Source of the DNA: Xylaria sp. FL1777
Lineage: Eukaryota > Ascomycota > Sordariomycetes > Xylariales > Xylariaceae
DNA: 64,000 bases
Assembly (NCBI GenBank): GCA_022578965.1
Contig: MU400575.1
Span: forward strand, 163,657-227,656
Reading direction: 5' to 3'
Position numbers and translations under genes: made by a program
Shown here: in pieces, positions 34,604 to 45,373 of the stretch
Layout of the letters: every line of letters starts with the position of its first letter
Position numbering within the stretch: the first letter of the stretch is position 1
Notes under the pieces: generated by a model
What the model was told of the DNA's origin: nothing
Database searches by the model: none
The model's input: the letters and a program-made list of their open reading frames with translations, nothing else

Positions 34604-36076
34604 TTAATCAGTAGGCATGACCTGACTACCTGTCCATTCCTTCTTGCCCTCCACCAAATCACATAGAGTACTGTAGGCATCCCCTGCAGTGCATTGCATT
34701 ACAGACCATCCAGCACTCCGATCGACTTTGACAAGCGTCAACAATGCCGTAGCATCATTGGAAGCAAGCTCTCTATCGCAGAAGACAAAATAGCTTGAGC
34801 AGAGCGTGTGGCAGAAGCGTTCCTCGTACACAAAACCCCAATGTTGCTCAAGTACTACCTCGAACGCTGTTTTCATATCCTCTGCCGCACTTCCATCCGG
34901 CCTCAAAGGGAACTGTACATTCTTCTCTAGGAACCTTTCGGAGCCTGATTTTCGTCTCTTGAAAGTCTTATCCACTGCGGCGAGATACGCAGATGGGTAT
35001 TGCGCCTTGGGACCCGCGTACGCCAGGAACGTCTTATGGCTGTGTTTCCAGGGACGGTACCAGGCTTTAATCTCGTTGAATATGGTGATAGTCGTTGCGT
35101 TGAGGAAGGGGAGGCGCTGCGTGTCTATCTGAGCAGCTTTACCCAGCTCCGAGAGCTCGACGAGGTTCTTTGTCTTGTTGTCGGCCGCCTTCTCATCCCA
35201 TTTCATCTGAACTAGCAGGATGCCTTCTTCTTTGTATTTGGGCGTGTCGACGATGAAGAACATGCTACGGTAGAGATGGGGGTTGTTCCGGCAGCGCATC
35301 GGGTGCATGCGTGCGGCTTCTGCGACCGCTTTGGCCTGATCGCCACGCGACACCCGCCCCTCGGGTCGACACATCAACTCCGATGCAGGGAGGGGCGGAC
35401 CCCAGGCTGGGTTCAGCTCGCGCATGACGGTCTCGTAGTCGACTTCTGGAATCGCATATAGGCCAATCCAATAGCCTACATTAGGGAGGGTGCTCGAAGC
35501 CCCGTCCGAGAACCCCTCATCAGGCTCCCCCGACCCGCCCTGCTTGGCCGCGGAAGACTCTTCACTTCTTCCTTTCCCCTTATCATCGTCGTCGTCGTCA
35601 TCTTCCTTGTAGTCGCCGTACTCCTCTTTGTACTCTTCCCAGTCGCCATTAGCTAATTGCAAGTTGACCAGGACCAGACCGGCATCCTCCATCGGAACAC
35701 GCAACTGGTCGATATGACAGCACTCCTCATCGCTGCCGTCGTCCAGCGTAACAAGGATCACCCCGGACTCTCTCCAATTCTTATCATCCACTGCCGCGAA
35801 ATAGAAAGGGTCGAAGCGGCGCGAGGATATGTTGATCAGGTGGTCGGTAAGGGCGGCCAGCAATGGTTGTCCTACAAGATCATGTCGGGGAGCCCGCTTG
35901 ACCATCGCGGGACCTGGGAGTTGACTGTTGCTCTCCTTCTCAATGGCCGATATCTCATCTTCGCTGATGATATCTGCGTGAATGTAGAGTGCGAATGGCA
36001 ATAGTGGATCCTCGATTTTCTTGTAGGGATCGAGGGCAGGCGAGCTGATTGGGGGGAGTGTCAAATCGACAGACAT
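34604..36076 (-). CDS. hypothetical protein with acidic low-complexity insert
   Basis: A single uninterrupted frame from ATG 36076 gives 490 residues. I do not recognise a family. It has no signal peptide or membrane segment. An ordered N-terminal part (about 1-150, including RRFDPFYFAAVDDKNWRES and CCHIDQLRVPMEDAGLVLV) is followed by an acidic linker with seven Asp in a row (around 155-185). A second ordered part contains HPMRCRNNPHLYRSMFFIV, KEEGILLVQMKWD and HTLCSSYFVFCDRE. The alternation of short hydrophobic strands with charged loops suggests a soluble mixed alpha/beta protein. It is convergent with the exchanger gene and divergent from the secreted nuclease gene. Confidence 0.78.
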   Translation of the reverse strand: MSVDLTLPPISSPALDPYKKIEDPLLPFALYIHADIISEDEISAIEKESNSQLPGPAMVKRAPRHDLVGQPLLAALTDHLINISSRRFDPFYFAAVDDKNWRESGVILVTLDDGSDEECCHIDQLRVPMEDAGLVLVNLQLANGDWEEYKEEYGDYKEDDDDDDDKGKGRSEESSAAKQGGSGEPDEGFSDGASSTLPNVGYWIGLYAIPEVDYETVMRELNPAWGPPLPASELMCRPEGRVSRGDQAKAVAEAARMHPMRCRNNPHLYRSMFFIVDTPKYKEEGILLVQMKWDEKAADNKTKNLVELSELGKAAQIDTQRLPFLNATTITIFNEIKAWYRPWKHSHKTFLAYAGPKAQYPSAYLAAVDKTFKRRKSGSERFLEKNVQFPLRPDGSAAEDMKTAFEVVLEQHWGFVYEERFCHTLCSSYFVFCDRELASNDATALLTLVKVDRSAGWSVMQCTAGDAYSTLCDLVEGKKEWTGSQVMPTD

Positions 36077-37087
36077 AATGCTGAGAGTTGATGAAACTTT
36101 GAATATGACTTGCTGACGTTTTCTTGGTTTCGGAAGTGAAAGAAGTGAGCAAGAGAGAAGTTGTGTGGCAGTCGTTGGTTACCTCGCTTTTACTCACATA
36201 TAAAATAGGTGGTAACCTGTACGATCAGGTGTGGCCGTGTATAACAACCTTAGTGTACATATTGCGAAACTGTTATAAACGCTGTGACGTCACTGTTACT
36301 CCAAAGAAAGACATGATATTCAGGAGTCGGGTCTACGATGGCTAAAAGAATGAATGCATAAATTGTTGGCCTGCGCCTCCGCGCTATACATACTTACTTA
36401 CGTCTTTATAAGTCAGCTTATATCTAATGTGAGAACCGCCACAATACTTCTTCTACGAGTTAAGATTTCCACCATACTGAGATAATATTCTACTCCAGTG
36501 ATGTCATCACGATCAACGTTTAACAGCCAATCAGCCAAGTCTCAAAACTGCGGTGACAACTTTGGAAGGGGGATTGAAATGATTCTTTCCCACAAAGTCT
36601 AAGTTAACACTGCCCGCATATATCAGCTTAGCTCAGCTCCCATCGTCAATCAAAACCACACTCGAGCATATCAATCTTGCCCCGGTAAATAATTACACCA
36701 CCTTCCTACCATTGTCATGCCGCTGGTTGGCCAAGATGTTATTTGGAGAATTGGTAGGCGTACACGATAGTTACGGGACACCATGATGACTATGGGATCG
36801 ACTCTGTTACAAGGAGTCATATGTAGCCGAGCGTAACACCGAACAGATTCTACAAAGAAAATAGATTTTCATTCGAAAGATCGTCAATGCAATAATATGG
36901 TAGTGCTGAGGTACATTCATTTCCGGAGGTTACTCCCTGTGTGATAATGGGTTACAATCAATATATAAGAGGCACCTATATCAATGAAAAGGCAGAATAC
37001 TATCAAGGACGGTACCAGATCTACTACGTTCATATTCGGTCTTATATTGATATTCACTTCTAATATTACTCGTGTCCCTCGACTACC
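36077..37087. promoter_or_regulatory. divergent intergenic region with TATA-like and CCAAT sites
   Basis: This 1 kb spacer lies between two divergent genes. A CCAAT box (AGCCAATCAGCC) lies near 36,526. A good TATA box (ATATATAAGAGG) lies at 36,961-36,972, about 120 bases before the nuclease start, a normal distance for a regulated fungal gene. A further CCAAT-like site is not evident. Confidence 0.45.
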
Positions 37088-38154
37088 ATGAAGCCAGCTG
37101 TAGTATCTGTCCTTTCCCTTGGCAGTGTCGGGATTGCCAACCCGCTGAGTGAGCTCGGTGTCAAGGTGGTGTCACGGGCTCCCCCTCAACAGAATGGCAT
37201 AGCATTCGACTGCAACGATTTCCCAGAAGTCTGCTCAAACATGTGCTACGGTATGCTACAGGAATAATCACCTATCTCCTTCTACAGAACGAGAATAAAC
37301 AACTCATGCACTCACAACTTCCCAGGCGCTTATTGCGTGCCTTCCAAGGCCGAATTCCTCGTCTACGACCAGGCAAGCAGCCAAACGAAAAGCCACCGCC
37401 GCAGAGCTGCCGGCTGTCTAGACAACCAGAAGCCCGGAAACAACCGCTGCTCCCAGGGAAGACCGGGAGCACAGCCGAACTACAACTGCGACGAGTATCC
37501 CTTCGCCAGTTCCAAGGCGGGACCGGGTTCCAACACCAACGGCAAAGAGAACCGATGTAGCCGCTGCGTGCCAAAGAAGCAAAACAGCAGTACGCCATAA
37601 CTGGCCCGTAATTTTTTGAGTCTCATCGAAGTTGCTAAGCCGACTCATTAACAGGGCAGGGAGCCGCTTTGTCAAAGGGGTACCGTGATTTCTGCCACAA
37701 CAACGCCCCGTGCCAGTTCGAAGTGTACTTCGAGAACCCGGGGTCCGGGAAGCACTGCGACCCCCTGACGGCCAACAACTGCGCGGCGGACGCGGCCGAG
37801 CAGTGTTCGGGCTCCATCAACATCATCATCCAGCGGGCCGAGTACGCCGTCGTCGCCCCCGCGGACGTCGTCTCCAAGCGCGACGTCTACGCCAACGGGA
37901 CCTACGTCCCGGGGCCGGCTCAGTTCCGCACATACGGCGGCAAGTTGCTCGACGCGCCGTACGGGGGGACGATCGGGCAGCCTGTCCACGCGCCGCGGCC
38001 CGTCGATGAGGAGCTCCATGAGAAGTTGATTGATGAGCATGATTATGATGAGGAGGAGGCGGGCGAGGCCCAGTTCGATGAGATCGTGGCTAATATGGTT
38101 AGTCATGTCGACTATCTCAAGGAGGTCGTTTGGGAGGCTCGGTTGAAGGAGTGA
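37088..38154 (+). CDS. secreted protein with NucA/NucB-type deoxyribonuclease signature
   Basis: Three exons (37088-37250, 37326-37589, 37655-38154; introns of 75 and 65 bp) join in frame and give 308 residues. The N-terminus (MKPAVVSVLSLGSVGIANP) looks like a short signal peptide. The core carries the hallmark of the NucA/NucB family of secreted, metal-dependent DNases: CDEYPFASS (C109, D110, E111). Bacterial members have CDEYPFAST at the active site. The following RCVPKKQN-S-QG-ALSKGYRDF resembles the family's downstream block. Many Cys residues suggest disulfides, as in an extracellular enzyme. After the domain is a second Cys patch (KHCDPLTANNCAADAAEQC), then an acidic C-terminal tail (DEELHEKLIDEHDYDEEE). 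A role in degrading external DNA for nutrients or defence is inference. The family call rests on the motif and was not checked by alignment. Confidence 0.85.
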
Positions 38155-38604
38155 GGAGTCTGTGCTGTCTAGATTGCTAGTGGATATTGCTATTGGATGT
38201 TATTGGGACGAAATCAGACTATTAAACTTGGGCAAGGGAGTCTAGTAGTGTACTCACATGACATAGATTATTTGCACTTGGTATCTTGCGTCCCATTACG
38301 AATTTTTCTTCTTCTTCTTCTCCTTTTTCTCCTTTTTCTCCTTTTTCTCCTTTTTCTCCTTTTTCTCCTTTTTCTCCTCTTTTCTTTTTCTTTTTCTTTC
38401 TCCCTTCCCCCACCCAGGTAAGACTACTAAGATACTTAAATAATAGTTTAGAAAACCATGATTTCATTGTGGTGTTTAATACCTGTGATAGGTTTACTTT
38501 GTTGTAGTAAGAGCTTAAAACCACACTCTAGCATTGAAACATATTAAGTTTAATAACGATATCTTTGACATAAGATTCATCGATGCAGAATATTTGTAAG
38601 ACAA
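38155..38604. other. convergent intergenic region
   Basis: This lies between the nuclease gene and the HEIAH gene. Most of its centre is a polypyrimidine minisatellite. Confidence 0.5.
38303..38415. repeat. polypyrimidine minisatellite, unit CTCCTTTTT
   Basis: After a (TTC)n lead-in, a 9-base unit CTCCTTTTT repeats about seven times nearly perfectly (38,319-38,379), followed by T4C and CCCTTCCCC pyrimidines. The strand asymmetry is complete: no purine for about 100 bases. Such tracts can form triplex DNA. It lies about 150 bases past the nuclease stop codon. Confidence 0.92.
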
Positions 38605-39850
38605 TTACTTAATAAATTCGACGCCCAATTCAAGGTCATTAGAAAGGTTACTATCTATGCTAAGATTCGCGTTGATGTTGCGAGGACTCGGGTTGAGCTT
38701 CGGATAAGCCTCGGCGAGCTTGACCCGATTCTGTAATGTAACGATTTCGAGTCCTGGAAACTTCTGCTCCTTTGTTACGTATAGTCGTCAACAGGCCAGC
38801 AGTGCAATTTTGAATTTCCCGACGTGTTTTAACATTCGGAAACTGGCTAATATTTTCCGGGACAAGCGGGAGTTTTATGCCGCTAACTATTTCACGTCAA
38901 GACTTTGAGTTAATTTGAGAAAGAAATCTGACTTACTGTCTTCCACGAAGGATTGAATTGTTTTCTCATCTAGCTTCATACCCAGGTCATTAAGCCCTTT
39001 CCCTTTGAATATATATGGTATTCCTGGCTGGCGGGTATCATTGGGCTGTGATAGAGAGGCATAAAACTCGGTGATACCTCCAAAGGCTTTCACCTCGAAG
39101 AAGAAACCAGCTTCTCCCTCACCACTCCCCATATTTAGTTTCTTTGGTGTACTACGATATCTGCCACCTGTCAACGCGGCGGTTAGGAGATGGGCTATCT
39201 CGTGAGCAGTTGAGATAATCATTTGACACATAAACGACCTATATGAGGTAGGGTTCTTAGTAGACACCATGCAGTTGATTATCTGGTCGAATGAGGGTTA
39301 GTATTCATGAGGGTGGTATTGACCTAGTAACGAAGTAAGTTGAACTTGGGGTTTTACTTCACGTATAGCGTATGCAAAACCGTTTGAATCAGAATAATGT
39401 ACGTCGACTTACATCTCTTGATAGAACCATATGACCTAGGTCTCTGCCTTTCCACGAGTACACCGTCGGCGACTCTTGCTCTGCGGCCCAGGCTTTCAGA
39501 CAAACAGCAGCTTCACCTTGGAGATTCCGTGAAAGCTGGACCTCTGGAAAGTCTTGGCGAAGTTGGTGCAAGAAGAAATCAATGAAACTGGGCATTTCCG
39601 GTATCGAAGTCTCTCCGCGGCGTCCGAGTGGCCATAAACTCTCGAATTTAGAGCCTCGAAGACCTATAACGATATGTTGAGCTGTTGCAACGAGACATTC
39701 TCTCATGTCACTGCGCTCAAGAAGTTGAAAAACTAAATCAATGATGGCGCGAGCGGTCTTATATCGCTGGGACTTGCTTGTAAGTAGCTCCAAGGAGCCA
39801 CTAGGAGTTTCGTCGCTCAGAACTCTAAGGTTGAGTGCTTGTGCAGGCAT
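38605..39850 (-). CDS. hypothetical protein with HEIAH (zincin-like) motif
   Basis: A four-exon model (39413-39850, 38937-39282, 38834-38886, 38605-38763) gives 331 residues. The first intron (130 bp) has GTAAGT and a TACTAACC branch point. The second (50 bp) has GTAAGT...GAAATAG. The third (70 bp, GTTAAA donor) is weak. It was chosen because it opens a protein-like frame ending FPGLEIVTLQNRVKLAEAYP...GVEFIK; without it the frame runs on to a stop at 38,662. The notable motif is AHEIAHLL with H173, E174 and H177, matching HExxH of zinc metallopeptidases, at the end of a hydrophobic helix (MIISTAHEIAHLLTAAL). A third zinc ligand cannot be named; Glu in the following GEGEAGFFFEV or GITEFYA is possible. 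There is no signal peptide. I know no named family for it. Peptidase activity is inference. Confidence 0.65.
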
Positions 39851-41108
39851 CTTATTTTGATAGAGACAGTAAAATATCTAATGTAGTAAGTGAAGCATTG
39901 TATATTATGAGAGAGTGAGAGTGATTCGATTATCATATTCCCCGGTAGGAAAACGGGCGCCATAACTAGATTTATATATATTTATTTACACTGTTATTCT
40001 GGTCTTATTTTGCTTAACTATTTCACATCTGCCATGAATACCGCTCTCCACAGGGCACGGGGGCCATGATTGATTTTGTCAGTAGATGTTACCTAAGTGA
40101 GGAGTATGAAATACTTGTGTAATACACATTGTTCACGATATGCCTATTCCCCAGTCCTAGTGCTGTAGAACAACGAGGGCTTGATAAGACCCTTGAATTT
40201 AGTAGCCTAAAGCTGATAATTGTCTATGATAGACTAAGCCGTAGCTTCTTTTGCTTCTACACGGCTAGCCGCTTGTAAGGTTGACTTGAACTTGACTCTC
40301 TGATCGGACACTATAGAAATTTTTGGAAATACAACTATAACTTGCGGACTTCAGCGAGTCTTCTAGGCTTGAGAGTAACATATCTTCTATTATTATTAAA
40401 GTATAAATAACCGGCGTGTTATAGCTTGGTCATGAGGACTTAAAAGTATCATGATGCTTCACCTGTGGAACAACGAGAATACGCTTACATAACAAGGTAT
40501 TCTTTGCGCAACAATAACCATAACAGTATCGTAAGACTGTAGCACTGGAGGATGCGTGTCATTATACAATTGGATATGTTAGTGTATGACTCTTAGGCTG
40601 TAAGACTCGGCTATCAGTATTGTCGGGTCGGTGGCCGGACATGCATCCAGCACCTATTGCCTCACAAACTAAGGGATAAGGGGTACTTAAGTCAGACAAC
40701 AATACCATTAGCTCAAAGCTCTCAGGAATTTGTAGGCAAAATATCGGTAGTACATTTTATAAGGAGAGAGGGGCTCGGGCTTGTAATTTTGTGCATGGAA
40801 ATAGCGCATATAATGTATCGTCTCTATGATTGCAGCTCAAGCCGCACTGATTGCTGAGTCCTGTTTTGTTAGCGTTGTTTGTCACATGAAACGTGTGTGG
40901 TCATGACACACGTCTGTCCTTCCTAGGTCAGCCGACTTTGGAAGGTTGTGTAGCCTTAAGATATGTAGAACAGGGAAGCTCTCGTACTCGGGTTACCTAC
41001 ACGTATATACTGTAGTGATCCCCATTCTTAGCAACCTCACCACTGCTCTACGACCGTATTCAACCTTCCCAAGTCAAAGATTATAGCCATTTGTTCATAC
41101 TGTCCACG
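39851..41108. promoter_or_regulatory. divergent intergenic region
   Basis: This 1.26 kb spacer lies between the HEIAH gene and the next plus-strand gene. It is somewhat AT-rich, with several TATAT runs (for example 39,973-39,986). No coding frame is supported. Confidence 0.45.
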
Positions 41109-42289
41109 ATGTCTACAGATCATACTAACGCAAGCGTTCAAAAACTATCTATTGACTGTCTTGATACCAAGCATCGTCAAGTTTTCAGCCGTGCCTTGCA
41201 GAATGTCCTATCAAGCGACGCAGCTGAGCTTACATATGGTCAGATCGTGGATGGGCTCCCTCTTTCAGACATAGAGACGGATTCTAAGCATGGCTCCGTT
41301 GACGCCGATCATCCAATCCATACAAAGCATACTGAACTCTGCCCCGGTGTTCTAGAAAGGTTTAGAGAAATTTGGAGGGCTTATGACATTTCATGCCTCA
41401 AGTTTGACTCGACGGTATGTATTCATTCGGATGGTTATCATTACCCGGTGTTGTCACAGTAGGCCGTACTAACCCGGTATGATACAGCTCATTGATGGAT
41501 ACAAGAACGCATCACCCGGTTCCACCCCATTCGAGACGCGGCTTGTAGAAATGATCGTAGTTGCTGTCCACCAGATCGCCGTCCAATTGTTTAAGTCGGA
41601 AACGAGCCTTCATGAGAAAGATGGGATGGGAGATTGGAAACCCGACGAAGACTCTTCATTTTGGGACTGCGAGAAGGCCATGTTTCCAACTTTATTTAGG
41701 CATGAGCAGTACTGCGACTACGACCAATATCCTAATGGAATGGCTGATGGTGTCGCATACTGGGCAGAGGACCGCATCTTCGGCGGTGTCGTTCTGTTTG
41801 ACAGACGCGATCCCGACTGGCCGCCGAACGAGAATAATGATATAGAAGTGGACGTGAGTCTTTCCCGCTGACCTTGTAGATTCTTACCTCAAAGCTGAAA
41901 CGGAGTAGCCGGATTCTATCTACTTCCATAGCGACAAGAGCATGGTTACCTACCGGATCTATCAACTCACTGAAAAGCAGAGATGTGACCTTGTCAACTT
42001 TCTGCTCTCCGAGACCACGCCTCCAGCCGAATGCCCGATTCCTATTCTAGGAAACGATGAAAACCACGATAGGGTTGACCCGGAAGAGTCAGTCCTTGAC
42101 ACTGGTGTATATCGAGATGTCTGGGAGCGCAAGACCCTAGGAGACGAGGATATCGATCCCCGCAAAGACGTTTGGGGCATTGACTGGACTAGTTACCGTG
42201 ATTTCTGCAAGACAAGGAGGCGAGTGGCATCAAGACAACGAAAGATTGAAATGGCTAATCGTAGGGCATGGAAGAGAATGCAACATTGA
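41109..42289 (+). CDS. hypothetical protein, three exons
   Basis: Exons 41109-41414, 41488-41853 and 41909-42289 join in phase 0 and give 350 residues. The introns (73 and 55 bp) have GTATGT and GTGAGT donors and GATACAG and GAGTAG acceptors. The first has a TACTAAC branch point. I do not recognise a family. The protein is soluble and acidic, with no signal peptide. Segments include FETRLVEMIVVAVHQIAVQLF, a Trp- and Tyr-rich centre (HEQYCDYDQYPNGMADGVAYW) and FGGVVLFDRRDPDWPPNEN. The C-terminus is basic (KTRRRVASRQRKIEMANRR). The spacing of conserved-looking aromatic residues suggests a real fold. The clean phase-0 splicing supports expression of this locus. Confidence 0.75.
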
Positions 42290-43746
42290 ACACTCAGTAC
42301 GAAGAGGTCTGTCGACTCATCGTGGCCTATCCCACTAGAGTGAAGCAAAACTCACCAACTTCAACACCACACATAGCCAACATAAATCGTGGCTTGATCG
42401 AAATTTTATAAATTGATAATTTAGATCTTAGCTAATCTAACAAAAGTTTCCCCCTCTTCTAGTATGAGTAAATCATAGAAGTAGGTAGATATAGTCATGG
42501 TCAGTAAGTAGATACTAGACAGTGATCCAGTGTGCCTCTCAGATTTACACTTGAGGTTGTTTTTGTGGCTAGTGGCAGTCTTTGCATCGGCCTTGATCCT
42601 AAGTCGAAGGACTCCCGACAACCATTATGGGGAAGGCCTACGACCTGTTTATGATACGCGTGACACCTTCGTGACCTCCTCCTAAAGTGTTCCAAACGCA
42701 GTGTAATCGAGTTCTTTGACGTTAATTCAAAAGACTGACCGCTGTAGGATATTGTAGACCTCTCGACAGGAATGTCGAGTGAGCACGCCTCTAACGTATA
42801 TTCTCGGCGGTACCACGAAATCAGTGCAATTTAGTATTGCAGTCACTGAACACAAATCTATGCGACCACCGTACAGGAGGAACGTACGATCGTCGAAGCT
42901 GGGGTTTCTCCAGCAGCATCCTTCGAAATAGTAGCTTCCAGAGCCACGTGGGACGCGTATATCGAGCTTCCTTCGCGAAGGGTTTCGGTAGAAGCGAGGT
43001 GCTGATTACACCCTCTGTAGAAGATATCGTCCCAATCAAGCAGTGAAGTTCGACGCCAGGAGGATTTGGTGAAGGGTCGATCACACTTGTCAGGGGTCAG
43101 GGCCACTGGAGGGTAAAGGCGGAAGCTCAGTAGGGAGGATTCAAGAATCAATAATACTGAGACTCTGCCTCCACACTTCCATCTGGTAGTGACCCCGCCG
43201 GCGACCCGAATTTACTCTGGTGCCTAACCTCTCTAACCGCACCGTAGCTTCACGGATCTCTCGATAGTTGGTGGCCAGTAGATTGTGGTGGTTACGATGA
43301 CTCCACATCGTGAATGGGGGCCGTAGCAGGCTTAGGATTCTGGTATTCGAAGCAGCTGGCCGTGAACCTATTGCGCCCCCGCAAATACTGGTTAAAGTAG
43401 CATATTTGGTTTCATCCGATGTGCTGTTTGATAGTAAGGCCTCCAATGTCCGGTTGGTCTTTCGGCTACCTCTACGGCTAGAGTAAGCAATGTTGATCTC
43501 ACCCATCAAGTTATTCCGCGACAAACGATTCATCCAGTAGCCAATTATTTCAGTCTCTTAGTCAGGCAAAGGTCTCGGCCGCGTTTCGAGTGTCAAGTCG
43601 ATGCTACTCCAGCTGTAAACGAAACCTTCTATTGCTGCTACGTCTAAGCCACTGGAACAGCTATATCGGTGAAGGTGATGTTACGGCAATCACAATTGGC
43701 CGCGTAATGATGAGGCCGTTTTTAGAATGCGCGAGGAAAGATTTAA
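42290..43746. other. intergenic or decayed sequence
   Basis: The minus-strand frames here (43,141-43,533 and 42,821-43,151) are not supported as intact genes. Fragments in adjacent frames could be remnants of a decayed gene, but I could not identify one. Confidence 0.4.
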
Positions 43747-44469
43747 TATCAGCGGGAGGGGGGGTCGCTGGATGTGCTTCCGACAGTCCTCTCTATTTAC
43801 ATTAGTTTTGCCGTGTCATACGAGAAAATCCAAGCTCAGGTTCTTGGCCTCGAAACTACAGTGACTACCGCCATAAATCCAATAATTCAACCCGTATCGT
43901 CGTGCCTCGAGGTACCCAAGGGTACGACATCTCCACCAATGGCGGTCGGATTCATCAGCAACAGGAGCAGTTTCAACAACTTCAACAACAACAACAACAG
44001 CGAGGTCAACAACGTCGACGGCGATTCCAACAGTATTGGCGACACCACAACCGCCATCAGCTCCAGCTCCGCCAACGCCACGCTCAACAATGCGACGAGG
44101 ACAATCTACACCGCCTCGATAATCACCCTCGTCTTCCTCGCGGTACAAGCCATCGCCTGCAGCGCACTACTCATCATCTGGCTGCGCAGGCGCCGCCAAG
44201 CGCGGCCGCGCGAGCGCCAGAAGATGGAGCAACGCGCCGGCCTCGCGGGGTACGTGCGCCCGATCGGATACTGGGGCCTGCCGTCGAGCGTACAGCAGCA
44301 ACAGCAACAGCACGGTCCGAGCCCGTGGCAGGACGTGCAAGGCTCCACGTCGCCGGTGCAGTTCGCGGGGCCCGCGTCGGCTCCGGCGATGACAGCGCGA
44401 TGCGACAATGGCGGGGCACGGTCTGAGTTTGCCTTGGTCGTGGGCGAGAGACGGGAGATGTCGGCTTAG
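43747..44469 (+). CDS. single-pass membrane protein with Asn/Ser-rich ectodomain (5' end unresolved)
   Basis: The frame is open from 43,747, but its first ATG is at 43,939 (176 residues). A start upstream, spliced in near the acceptor at 43,804, is more likely because the residues before the ATG look like an ectodomain. The protein shows a Ser/Thr/Asn-rich region with several N-glycosylation sites (NRSS, NATL, NATR), one hydrophobic segment (SIITLVFLAVQAIACSALLIIW), a basic stop-transfer block (RRRRQARPRER), then a cytoplasmic tail with a run of six Gln. This is the layout of many fungal wall-sensor-like or unknown type I membrane proteins. GC content rises over the tail, unlike its neighbours. 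No conserved domain is recognised. A candidate first mini-exon is ATG 43,600 with a GTAAAC donor, which is speculative. Confidence 0.5.
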   Translation, partial: YQREGGSLDVLPTVLSIYISFAVSYEKIQAQVLGLETTVTTAINPIIQPVSSCLEVPKGTTSPPMAVGFISNRSSFNNFNNNNNSEVNNVDGDSNSIGDTTTAISSSSANATLNNATRTIYTASIITLVFLAVQAIACSALLIIWLRRRRQARPRERQKMEQRAGLAGYVRPIGYWGLPSSVQQQQQQHGPSPWQDVQGSTSPVQFAGPASAPAMTARCDNGGARSEFALVVGERREMSA

Positions 44470-45373
44470 GACTTAAGATTACCTAGTCAAAAGAGACCAT
44501 CCGTTGGAATCAATCTACGGGTAGAATAGATAGGCGGGCGGCTAATCTCGCCGAGAAGCGATCGCTTACTTTGCGTACCTACTTAAGTAGACGCATTTTG
44601 GATAATCCCGGTAACGGAGATAGGAGGGGTGCGTGCGGCGCGGGGAGGGGGTCGAAGACGAAAACAGGCAAGATTTAGAGCGCCGGGTTGGAGCGGAGTT
44701 GCAGCTTTTTTTTTTTTTTTTTTTTCTGAGAGTATACTTCCTACTCGGAAGCCTTTCCTCCTATTTCTTAGGCGTCGGGGTTATAGCGGGGAATCTTCCC
44801 GCAATTTGATTTATTGTCATAGAGTCATGTAGGCAACTCTACCTCGACATGCGGGAGGGGTCGTTGTCGCCAGAGCTTAAGACATTCTATCCAATCCGAT
44901 TGTAGTATTCGGAGCCTGGTTGATCTACGAACATATGTGGGAATACAGCCTTGGGAGAGGTACATCAACGAAGATCTCATGAAGCAGTGTACTCGTGCCT
45001 TGGCCCGGACTTGAACAAACCATATTACTGCATTTTCTGTACGTGATGGGAAGTCTAAGTGTGGTGTTAAAGATTCGAATTGAAAGAAGTATAAGAAAGC
45101 TATCATTTCACGTAAAATAAATTCTAAGATATAACAAATCTCATATGAAGGAAAAGGTGTGCAAACATCTGTAATAGCTGTCGTATCGATATCCCCTAGG
45201 ATAATCCTGGGTTCCGTTGGTCCATCTTGTTTAATCCTGCGGTATGATAAACTACTGTATAGGTATGTATTAGAATGGATCAGGAAGATGAGAAAATCGG
45301 GTAAAACTCACGTTGCACTAAATTCACAGAAACAGATCAAGGTGACATGAAGTCCTACAATCTCTCCGAGTAG
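44470..45373. other. intergenic with T20 run
   Basis: A homopolymer of about 20 T lies at 44,706-44,725. A 94-codon minus-strand frame (44,825-45,106) has a real ATG but no supporting signal. Confidence 0.45.

Noticed and set aside
42821..43533. Minus-strand frames that include RLYPPV, reminiscent of a cytochrome P450 K-helix, and a 130-residue frame
   Set aside because: The Glu of ExxR is not in the right place, no heme-binding Cys loop was found, and neighbouring frames do not continue the family. Possibly a decayed gene, but not supported.
44825..45106. 93-residue minus-strand frame with a true ATG
   Set aside because: No motif, splice signal or plausible context; length is within chance for this composition.
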